The notes under the pieces are model-generated. The model ran no database searches and was not told where the DNA came from. It was given only the letters and a program-made list of their open reading frames with translations. Source: Luminiphilus sp. (GTDB lineage Bacteria; Pseudomonadota; Gammaproteobacteria; Pseudomonadales; Halieaceae). Taken from it: a stretch of 17,966 bases of DNA. Below, in pieces: positions 7,108 through 12,433 of the stretch. The stretch spans positions 1 to 17,966 of the forward strand of contig JAHEJH010000054.1 of the NCBI GenBank assembly GCA_024638905.1, given 5' to 3'. The translations under genes and the position numbers were made by a program. Position 1 is the first letter of the stretch. Each line of letters opens with the position of its first letter.

Positions 7108-7546
7108 CGAAATGCGTTTGAACAGTTTAAAGCCTGCGCCCGGCGCGAAGCGCGATGCGAAGCGCGTGGGACGAGGTATTGGCTCGGGTGTGGGTAAAAC
7201 CGCCGGCCGCGGCCATAAGGGTTTGAAGGCTCGATCCGGAGGTACGGTGAAAGCGGGCTTCGAGGGTGGTCAGATGCCGCTGCAGAAGCGCCTGCCGAAG
7301 TTCGGCTTCACCTCGCGAATTGGCCGCACGACCGCGGAAGTCAGGTTGCATGAGTTGAACCGCGTTGAAGGTGATGTTGTGGACCTGGAGTCACTGAAGG
7401 CGGCGGATCTCATCAAAGATGAAGTGAAGCGCGTTCGCGTATTCCTGTCTGGCGAGATCGGCCGCGCGGTAAACGTTCGCGGTGTCACGGTGACCAAGGG
7501 TGCGAAAGCAGCGATCGAAGCCGCAGGCGGGAGCGTCGAGGCCTAA
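7100..7546 (+). CDS. rplO: 50S ribosomal protein L15
   Basis: L15 is a late assembly protein. The glycine-rich N-terminal arm GRGIGSGVGKTAGRGHKG threads into 23S rRNA. I chose ATG 7100 (148 residues, starting MSDEMRLNSLKPAPG) because GAGG at 7087-7090 sits nine bases upstream. ATG 7112 would give the classical start MRLN and the 144 residues of E. coli but lacks a clear Shine-Dalgarno. A longer in-frame start at 7082 is unlikely. The chosen start overlaps rpmD by eight bases. Confidence 0.95.
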   Translation: MSDEMRLNSLKPAPGAKRDAKRVGRGIGSGVGKTAGRGHKGLKARSGGTVKAGFEGGQMPLQKRLPKFGFTSRIGRTTAEVRLHELNRVEGDVVDLESLKAADLIKDEVKRVRVFLSGEIGRAVNVRGVTVTKGAKAAIEAAGGSVEA

Positions 7547-7549
7547 TCG

Positions 7550-8875
7550 ATGGCGAACGGGATGCCCTCAATGAATTCGGCCGGCATGGGAGAGCTCTTT
7601 GCTCGCCTTCGTTTCGTGCTGATTGCGCTGCTGATCTACCGCATCGGGACCCATATCCCGGTACCCGGTATTGATCCCGAGCAGCTGGCGTCTTTGTTCG
7701 ATCAGAATCAGGGCACGATCCTTGGTCTGGCGAATGTGTTTTCAGGTGGCGCACTGGAGCGCATGAGTATTCTGGCGCTGGGCATCCTGCCTTATATCTC
7801 TGCGTCGATCATCATGCAGCTGATGACCGCTGTGACTCCACAGTTGGAGCAACTGAAGAAAGAGGGTGAGGCGGGTCGCCGCAAGATTTCCCAGTGGACC
7901 CGATACCTCACCGTGGTTCTGGCACTGGTTCAGGGCTCTGGCATGACCGTGGGTCTTGCGAACCAAGGCCTGACCTACGCGACCGGATTCAGCTTTTACG
8001 TCACCGCCGTGGCGTCGCTGGTGACGGGTGCGGTATTCATGATGTGGCTGGGAGAGCAGATTACCGAGCGAGGCGTCGGTAACGGCATCTCTCTGTTGAT
8101 TTTTGCGGGTATCGTGGCAGGGCTACCGGCGGCTATTGGTCAGTCTCTAGAGCAGGCGCGTCAGGGTGAGATCAGCATTCTGATCCTGCTGGGTATTCTG
8201 GTACTCGCAGCGGTCGTGATTTATTTGGTGGTGTTCATTGAGCGCGGTCAACGTCGTATCACGGTGAACTATGCCAAGCGCCAGCAGGGGCGGCGTATGA
8301 TGCAGGCTCAGGCCTCCCACCTGCCTCTCAAGGTCAATATGGCGGGTGTGATTCCGGCCATTTTCGCCAGCTCCATCTTGCTGTTCCCGGCGTCGGTTGC
8401 CCAATGGTTCGGCAGTGGTGACAGCGCTGACTGGCTGCAGGATCTGGCAGTGGCGATTGGCCCCGGTCAGCCTCTGAACATTCTGCTGTTCACAGGCTTT
8501 ATCGTCTTTTTCTGCTTCTTCTACACCGCGTTGATGTTCAACCCGCAGGAAGTGGCGGACAACCTGAAGCGTTCCGGCGCGTTTGTGCCGGGTATCCGAC
8601 CAGGCCAGCAAACCGCCAACTATATCGACGGTGTACTGACCCGCTTGACGGTGTTTGGCTCTGCCTACATCGCGCTGGTCTGCCTGCTGCCACAGTTTCT
8701 GGTAGTGATGTTTAACGTGCCCTTTTATCTGGGCGGCACCTCCATGCTGATTGTGGTGGTGGTGGTGATGGACTTTATGGCTCAGGTGCAGAGCCATCTG
8801 ATGTCGCACCAATACGAAGGTGTGATGAAGAAAGCCAACCTCGGTGGCCTTAGCCCCGCGGGTCGGGTGAGATAG
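7550..8875 (+). CDS. secY: Protein translocase subunit SecY
   Basis: SecY forms the channel of the SecYEG translocon in the inner membrane. The 441-residue sequence shows ten hydrophobic segments, starting with LRFVLIALLIYRIG near residue 20. The plug and second helix follow (NVFSGGALERMSILALGILPYISASI, about 62-87). The cytoplasmic loop with VFIERGQRRITVNYAKR and the GAFVPGIRPG segment needed for SecA-driven export are present. It ends in a short cytoplasmic tail (GVMKKANLGGLSPAGRVR). The start lies three bases after the rplO stop, with GAGG at 7538-7541. A run of five GTG codons near 8752-8766 encodes valines of the last helix. Confidence 0.98.
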   Translation: MANGMPSMNSAGMGELFARLRFVLIALLIYRIGTHIPVPGIDPEQLASLFDQNQGTILGLANVFSGGALERMSILALGILPYISASIIMQLMTAVTPQLEQLKKEGEAGRRKISQWTRYLTVVLALVQGSGMTVGLANQGLTYATGFSFYVTAVASLVTGAVFMMWLGEQITERGVGNGISLLIFAGIVAGLPAAIGQSLEQARQGEISILILLGILVLAAVVIYLVVFIERGQRRITVNYAKRQQGRRMMQAQASHLPLKVNMAGVIPAIFASSILLFPASVAQWFGSGDSADWLQDLAVAIGPGQPLNILLFTGFIVFFCFFYTALMFNPQEVADNLKRSGAFVPGIRPGQQTANYIDGVLTRLTVFGSAYIALVCLLPQFLVVMFNVPFYLGGTSMLIVVVVVMDFMAQVQSHLMSHQYEGVMKKANLGGLSPAGRVR

Positions 8876-8891
8876 GAATCAGGAGTTTCCG

Positions 8892-9008
8892 ATGAAAGTG
8901 CGAGCTTCGGTCAAGAAGATGTGCCGCAACTGCAAAGTGGTGCGGCGTAACGGTGTGGTCAGAGTGATCTGCTCGTCAGATCCCCGCCACAAGCAGCGTC
9001 AGGGCTGA
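8892..9008 (+). CDS. rpmJ: 50S ribosomal protein L36, zinc-binding form
   Basis: This 38-codon gene encodes MKVRASVKKMCRNCKVVRR followed by NGVVRVICSSDPRHKQRQG. Cys11, Cys14, Cys27 and His33 form the zinc ribbon of the C+ type of L36, a protein of the 23S core. AGGAG at 8881-8885 is six bases before the ATG. Its position right after secY matches E. coli, where it is the last gene of the spc operon. The paired use of a zinc-free S14 and a zinc-binding L36 is the common gammaproteobacterial state. Confidence 0.97.
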   Translation: MKVRASVKKMCRNCKVVRRNGVVRVICSSDPRHKQRQG

Positions 9009-9011
9009 TTC

Positions 9012-9040
9012 TTGAAGCCCAGCGCTCAAATCATTAACAT
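9012..9040 (+). promoter_or_regulatory. Candidate sigma-70 promoter of the alpha operon
   Basis: TTGAAG at 9012-9017 and TAACAT at 9035-9040 are separated by 17 bases. Each matches four of six consensus positions. The predicted transcription start near 9047 leaves a leader of about 67 bases before rpsM. The bases just after the -10 (GCGCGCC) form a GC-rich discriminator, a feature known from promoters repressed by ppGpp and DksA. The location after rpmJ matches a known site of alpha-operon transcription initiation in other gammaproteobacteria. This is a prediction from the pattern alone. Confidence 0.45.
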
Positions 9041-9069
9041 GCGCGCCCTTTTTGCTGGTGCGCAGGTCG

Positions 9070-9089
9070 CGTGCACCCGCGGGTGCACG
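9070..9089. promoter_or_regulatory. Perfect 20-bp palindrome in the rpsM leader
   Basis: The sequence CGTGCACCCGCGGGTGCACG is its own reverse complement. As RNA it would fold into an eight-pair GC-rich stem with a CGCG loop, starting about 23 bases after the predicted start of transcription and ending 24 bases before the rpsM ATG. No U-tract follows, so it is not an ordinary terminator. It could be part of an S4-responsive leader (in E. coli S4 represses this operon through a leader pseudoknot) or an operator for a dimeric protein. Neither role is shown by the sequence. Confidence 0.6.
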
Positions 9090-9113
9090 ACTCAACAGGT
9101 GTGGAGATAGAAC

Positions 9114-9470
9114 ATGGCGCGTATCGCCGGAGTCAACATCCCCGATCACAAGCATGCGGTCATTTCGCTGACCCATATCTTTGGCATTGGTAAAACCCAG
9201 GCCAAAAAATTGTGTGAGGCAAGCAACATCCCCGAGAGCACCAAAATTGGTGAGCTGTCGGAAGGTGAGTTGGACCAACTGCGGTCTCTGGTATCCGAGA
9301 TGAACGTCGAGGGTGACCTGCGACGCGAGGTGTCCATGAACATCAAGCGACTGATGGACCTTGGTTGTAACCGCGGTGTCCGTCACCGCAAGGGTCTGCC
9401 GCTGCGTGGCCAGCGTACCAAGACCAACGCACGTACGCGTAAGGGCCCCAGAAAGCCCATTCGCAAGTAA
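9114..9470 (+). CDS. rpsM: 30S ribosomal protein S13
   Basis: S13 lies in the 30S head, contacts the P-site tRNA and forms intersubunit bridges with L5. The 118-residue product has MARIAGVNIPDHKHA, the helix-hairpin-helix segment ISLTHIFGIGKTQAKKLC and the basic tail RGQRTKTNARTRKGPRKPIRK. GGAG at 9103-9106 precedes ATG 9114 by seven bases. It is the first gene of the alpha operon. The stop is followed by an unusual spacer before rpsK. Confidence 0.97.
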   Translation: MARIAGVNIPDHKHAVISLTHIFGIGKTQAKKLCEASNIPESTKIGELSEGELDQLRSLVSEMNVEGDLRREVSMNIKRLMDLGCNRGVRHRKGLPLRGQRTKTNARTRKGPRKPIRK

Positions 9471-9477
9471 ACAGGCT

Positions 9478-9498
9478 GTCGCCTGCGATGCGGGCGAC
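9478..9498 (+). other. Stable hairpin in the rpsM-rpsK spacer
   Basis: GTCGCCTGC (9478-9486) pairs with GCGGGCGAC (9490-9498) across a three-base GAT loop. The stem has nine pairs with one G-U. It begins seven bases after the rpsM stop and lacks a following U-run, so it is not a simple terminator. It could stabilise the upstream mRNA or mark a processing site. Confidence 0.6.
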
Positions 9499-9510
9499 CA
9501 CTTTGGTGGA

Positions 9511-9530
9511 GCTACATCACTTTTTGTAGC
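9511..9530 (+). other. Second hairpin in the rpsM-rpsK spacer
   Basis: GCTACA (9511-9516) pairs with TGTAGC (9525-9530) around a T-rich eight-base loop. It is weaker than the preceding hairpin. The two lie in tandem within the same 84-base spacer, ending 24 bases before the rpsK start. Confidence 0.5.
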
Positions 9531-9554
9531 GTCGATATTAAAGCGAGTAAACAG

Positions 9555-9944
9555 ATGGCAAAAAACGCCAAGACAACTAAGCGAAAGATCACCAAGCAGG
9601 TGGTCGATGGTGTGGCGCACATTCACGCGTCCTTTAACAACACCATCATCACGATTACCGACCGTCAGGGTAACACCCTGAGCTGGGCCACTGCGGGAGG
9701 CTCCGGCTTCCGCGGCTCACGCAAGTCCACGCCGTTTGCCGCTCAGGTGGCGGCAGAGCGCGCGGGTGAGGCAGCCAAGGAGTATGGCCTGCGGAACCTT
9801 GACGTCGAGGTGAAAGGACCCGGACCCGGCCGCGAATCCGCAGTGCGCGCACTGAACAGTTGCGGCTACAAGATTACGAACATCACTGACGTGACACCGA
9901 TTCCGCATAACGGTTGTCGCCCACCCAAAAAGCGTCGCGTTTAA
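9555..9944 (+). CDS. rpsK: 30S ribosomal protein S11
   Basis: S11 lines the mRNA exit region of the 30S platform. The 129-residue length equals E. coli. Core motifs HASFNNTIITITDRQGNTL and GGSGFRGSRKSTPFAAQ are present. The C-terminus PHNGCRPPKKRRV carries Asn119-Gly120, the site where E. coli S11 forms isoaspartate. The ribosome binding site is poor: only GCGAG at 9543-9547 precedes the ATG, in contrast to neighbouring genes. Together with the structured 84-base spacer, this suggests translation here may be set differently from rpsM. Confidence 0.97.
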   Translation: MAKNAKTTKRKITKQVVDGVAHIHASFNNTIITITDRQGNTLSWATAGGSGFRGSRKSTPFAAQVAAERAGEAAKEYGLRNLDVEVKGPGPGRESAVRALNSCGYKITNITDVTPIPHNGCRPPKKRRV

Positions 9945-9968
9945 CGCGCGGCAGAGAGGACTTAGCAA

Positions 9969-10589
9969 ATGGCTCGATATATTGGACCGAAGTGCAAGCT
10001 CTCCCGCCGGGAGGGTACGGATTTGCAGCTCAAGAGTGGTGTGACTGCCTTTGATAAGAAGTGCAAGTCAGAAACACCTCCCGGGCAGCATGGTGCGCGC
10101 CGCGGACGACTGTCTGATTACGGTGTGCAGCTCCGCGAAAAGCAGAAAGTGCGCCGCATCTACGGGGTGCTCGAGAAGCAGTTCCGCAATTACTACAAGG
10201 AAGCCGCGCGACTGAAAGGTGCTACGGGTGAGAACCTGCTTCAGCTGCTGGAAAGTCGGCTCGATAATGTGGTCTATCGCATGGGCTTTGGTTCAACGCG
10301 ATCTGAGGCCCGTCAGCTGGTGGCGCATAAAGGCATATTGGTGAATGGCACGGTTGTCAATATCGCGTCATACCAAGTTCAGCCGGGCGATGTTGTATCG
10401 GTTCGCGAAAAAGCCAAGAAACAACTTCGGGTGCAGTCTGCTCTGGCAATAGCCGAGCAGCGTGGGGAGCCCATTTGGGTAGAGGTAGATGCCAGCAAGC
10501 TGGAAGGGACCTTCAAGTCTCGTCCCGAGCGTCAGGATCTACCCGGCGAAATTAACGAAAACCTGATTGTGGAGCTGTATTCGAAGTAA
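9969..10589 (+). CDS. rpsD: 30S ribosomal protein S4
   Basis: S4 nucleates 30S assembly by binding the five-way junction of 16S rRNA. In E. coli it is the translational repressor of the alpha operon. The 206-residue protein matches the E. coli length. The N-terminal ARYIGPKCKLSRREGTDL and QHGARRGRLSDYGVQLREKQK are conserved, and only isolated cysteines are present, so there is no zinc site. The S4 RNA-binding domain spans about residues 95-160 (LLESRLDNVVYRMGFGSTR, AHKGILVNG). GAGAGGA precedes the ATG. Confidence 0.97.
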   Translation: MARYIGPKCKLSRREGTDLQLKSGVTAFDKKCKSETPPGQHGARRGRLSDYGVQLREKQKVRRIYGVLEKQFRNYYKEAARLKGATGENLLQLLESRLDNVVYRMGFGSTRSEARQLVAHKGILVNGTVVNIASYQVQPGDVVSVREKAKKQLRVQSALAIAEQRGEPIWVEVDASKLEGTFKSRPERQDLPGEINENLIVELYSK

Positions 10590-10641
10590 GGCTTCGGATT
10601 CAACCCGGTTACGCAATCCCTAAAATCATCGAAGGTGTTTT

Positions 10642-11646
10642 ATGCAAAATTCGGTCACTGAGTTTCTGACACCCCGCGTCATCAAAGTTGATGAGGCCTC
10701 CAATACCCGTGCGACGGTTACCCTTGAGCCCCTCGAGCGAGGCTTTGGTCACACGCTGGGTAATGCGTTGCGCCGTATCCTGTTGTCCTCAATGCCCGGT
10801 TGCGCCGTTACCGAAGTTGAGATCGATGGTGTTGAGCACGAGTACTCTGCCATCGAAGGTGTTCAGGAAGACGTCATCGAGATCCTGCTTAACCTGAAAG
10901 GGGTGGCTTTGTCTCTGAATGGCAAGGACTCAGCGCAACTGACACTATCTGCACAGGGGCCCTGCACGGTCACTGCTGCCGATATTCAGGTCGATCACGA
11001 TGTGGAGATCTCTAACCCTGATCACGTGATCTGCACGGTAACGGACAAGACCCCGCTGTCGATTCGGCTTATGGTTCAGCGAGGTCGCGGTTACTCACCG
11101 GCCGACGCGCGTGAAAATCCTGAAGAGGAAACGCGGTCCATTGGCCGTTTGCCGCTGGATGCGTCGTTTTCACCGATTCGTCGCGTGAGTTATGTCGTGG
11201 ATTCAGCGCGGGTCGAGCAGCGCACTGACCTCGACAAGCTGATTATTGATCTCGAGACCAACGGTACACTGGATCCGGAAGAAGCAATCCGTCGAGCGGC
11301 CACTATCCTGCAGCAACAGCTAGCTGTATTTGTTGACCTCGAGGGCGAAGCGCAGGCGGCTGCGACAGAGGCCGCCGAGGAAGTGGATCCGATCCTGCTT
11401 CGACCGGTCGACGATCTGGAGTTGACCGTGCGCTCAGCCAACTGCCTCAAAGCGGAAAACATTTATTACATCGGCGATCTGGTGCAGCGCACCGAGGTTG
11501 AGTTGCTCAAGACCCCGAATCTGGGCAAGAAGTCGCTGACCGAAATCAAGGACGTGCTCGCTTCACGCGGCCTGTCATTGGGTATGCGCCTCGAAGCCTG
11601 GCCGCCGGCCAGTCTGAAGAACGACGAGCGTCTGCTCAGCGTTTGA
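10642..11646 (+). CDS. rpoA: DNA-directed RNA polymerase subunit alpha
   Basis: Alpha dimerises to nucleate RNA polymerase assembly, and its C-terminal domain binds UP elements and activators. It has 334 residues. The N-terminal domain (about 1-235) holds HTLGNALRRILLSSMPG with Arg45, needed for assembly. The C-terminal domain (about 250-320) keeps the DNA-contact set R264, N267, G295, K297, S298 and E301, each one position lower than in E. coli. The 52-base gap from rpsD has no clear promoter, and GAAGG lies before the ATG. Confidence 0.98.
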   Translation: MQNSVTEFLTPRVIKVDEASNTRATVTLEPLERGFGHTLGNALRRILLSSMPGCAVTEVEIDGVEHEYSAIEGVQEDVIEILLNLKGVALSLNGKDSAQLTLSAQGPCTVTAADIQVDHDVEISNPDHVICTVTDKTPLSIRLMVQRGRGYSPADARENPEEETRSIGRLPLDASFSPIRRVSYVVDSARVEQRTDLDKLIIDLETNGTLDPEEAIRRAATILQQQLAVFVDLEGEAQAAATEAAEEVDPILLRPVDDLELTVRSANCLKAENIYYIGDLVQRTEVELLKTPNLGKKSLTEIKDVLASRGLSLGMRLEAWPPASLKNDERLLSV

Positions 11647-11657
11647 TAAGGAATAAC

Positions 11658-11674
11658 GCCCGGTAAGGCCGGGC
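11658..11674 (+). other. GC-rich hairpin between rpoA and rplQ
   Basis: GCCCGG (11658-11663) pairs with CCGGGC (11669-11674) around TAAGG. It begins 12 bases after the rpoA stop and ends before the rplQ Shine-Dalgarno. No run of T follows, so full termination is unlikely. It may be a weak attenuator or an mRNA processing or stability site. Confidence 0.5.
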
Positions 11675-11696
11675 ATCATTTGGAAGGAATAGAGTC

Positions 11697-12104
11697 ATGC
11701 GTCATCGCCATAGCGGACGACAACTGAATCGCAACAGCTCTCACCGGAAAGCCATGTTTCGCAACATGACGGTGTCTCTGGTGGAGCACGAGCTGATCAA
11801 GACGACCCTGCCCAAGGCAAAAGAGCTTCGCAGCTATGCCGAGCCGCTCATTACGCTGGCTAAAAATGACAGCGTTGCCAACCGGCGTCTGGCCTTTGAC
11901 CGTACGCGCTCCAAGGCTGCAGTGGGCAAGTTGTTCGAGGAGCTGGGTCCCCGGTATCAGGAGCGACCTGGCGGATACATTCGTATTCTCAAATGTGGTT
12001 TCCGAACTGGTGACAAGGCGCCGATGGCCTTTGTAGAGCTCGTAGACCGACCACAGCCTGATATTGAAGACGACGCGGTGGTAGAAGAGTCCGCTGAGGA
12101 CTGA
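11697..12104 (+). CDS. rplQ: 50S ribosomal protein L17
   Basis: L17 lies near the tunnel exit on the large subunit. The product has 135 residues. MRHRHSGRQLNRNSSHRKAM and RNMTVSLVEHELIKTTLPKAKE are diagnostic, and the core ends at GDKAPMAFVELVDR. The last 17 or so residues are acidic (DIEDDAVVEESAED), an extension beyond the core. GGAAGGAA at 11682-11689 precedes the ATG. It is the last gene of the alpha operon and is followed by a strong terminator. Confidence 0.97.
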   Translation: MRHRHSGRQLNRNSSHRKAMFRNMTVSLVEHELIKTTLPKAKELRSYAEPLITLAKNDSVANRRLAFDRTRSKAAVGKLFEELGPRYQERPGGYIRILKCGFRTGDKAPMAFVELVDRPQPDIEDDAVVEESAED

Positions 12105-12123
12105 TTCAGCCACTGCAAGAAGA

Positions 12124-12157
12124 CCCTCGCTGAGTTAGCTCTGCGGGGGTTTTTTTT
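12124..12157 (+). terminator. Intrinsic terminator of the alpha operon
   Basis: CCCTCGC (12124-12130) pairs with GCGGGGG (12143-12149), including one G-U. Three further pairs (GAG/CTC) extend the stem inside after one mismatch, closing on a TTAG loop. Eight T residues follow (12150-12157). It begins 20 bases after the rplQ stop and should end most transcription of the ribosomal block. Confidence 0.92.
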
Positions 12158-12295
12158 GCCTCAAACTGACTCAGATCAGGGCCCTGACATCAGTTGATCG
12201 GTGAAGTTAGCAGTCACGGCGACGCGGTAACTTGCTAAGCCCTTTGCGGGGGTTATGGTGGAGCGGAGCGCGTATTTTTTCCATTTTTCAATGGC

Positions 12296-12401
12296 TTGTC
12301 AGGATATGGTAAGTAGTTGCAATTTCGCGACAGCAGGTTGCGGTTTTGCAACATCCTCGGTACTGTTTCCCGAGATTTCAGGACTATCCCGCCCGTATAA
12401 A
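12296..12401 (+). promoter_or_regulatory. Promoter-like elements upstream of the receptor gene
   Basis: Two alternatives can be seen. TTGTCA at 12296-12301 (five of six) lies 16 bases before TGCAAT at 12318-12323 (four of six). Closer to the gene, TATAAA at 12396-12401 is a good -10 but has no recognisable -35, which would suit an activator-dependent promoter. A short GTTGC/GCAAC inverted repeat at 12337-12352 lies between them and could be an operator. None is decisive. Confidence 0.3.
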
Positions 12402-12433
12402 AAACAAAATACAACATGAGAGAACCACTACCT

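Larger units (their letters stand above)
9463..9554 (+). repeat. 12-nt direct repeat bracketing the rpsM-rpsK spacer
   Basis: GCAAGTAAACAG (9463-9474, containing the rpsM stop) recurs as GCGAGTAAACAG (9543-9554, directly before the rpsK ATG). They match in 11 of 12 positions, with nine contiguous identical bases, and lie exactly 80 bases apart. Removing one repeat and the 68 bases between would leave rpsM followed closely by rpsK. This looks like an insertion or duplication footprint, but the unit has no obvious terminal inverted repeats. Confidence 0.6.
12105..12433. other. Gene-free region between the alpha operon and the receptor gene
   Basis: This 329-base stretch holds the alpha-operon terminator and then about 276 bases without a credible gene. 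Visible elements are a nested dyad at 12164-12195 with the palindrome TCAGGGCCCTGA at its core and a small CCATT/AATGG hairpin at 12281-12294. The decamer TGCGGGGGTT at 12245-12254 also occurs in the terminator at 12142-12151. AT-rich promoter-like sequence lies before the receptor gene. I see no Fur-like box or known riboswitch. Confidence 0.6.

Noticed and set aside
8752..8770. GTG/TGG trinucleotide run in secY
   Set aside because: It encodes consecutive valines of the last membrane helix in frame. It is too short to call a functional repeat.
12142..12254. Decamer TGCGGGGGTT found twice (12142-12151 and 12245-12254)
   Set aside because: The first copy is part of the terminator stem and T-tract, and the second has only a weak fold. 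Two copies of ten bases are not enough to claim a repeat family.
12158..12433. Fur box or riboswitch upstream of the receptor gene
   Set aside because: No GATAAT-type repeats and no conserved riboswitch core (for example cobalamin or TPP boxes) could be seen.
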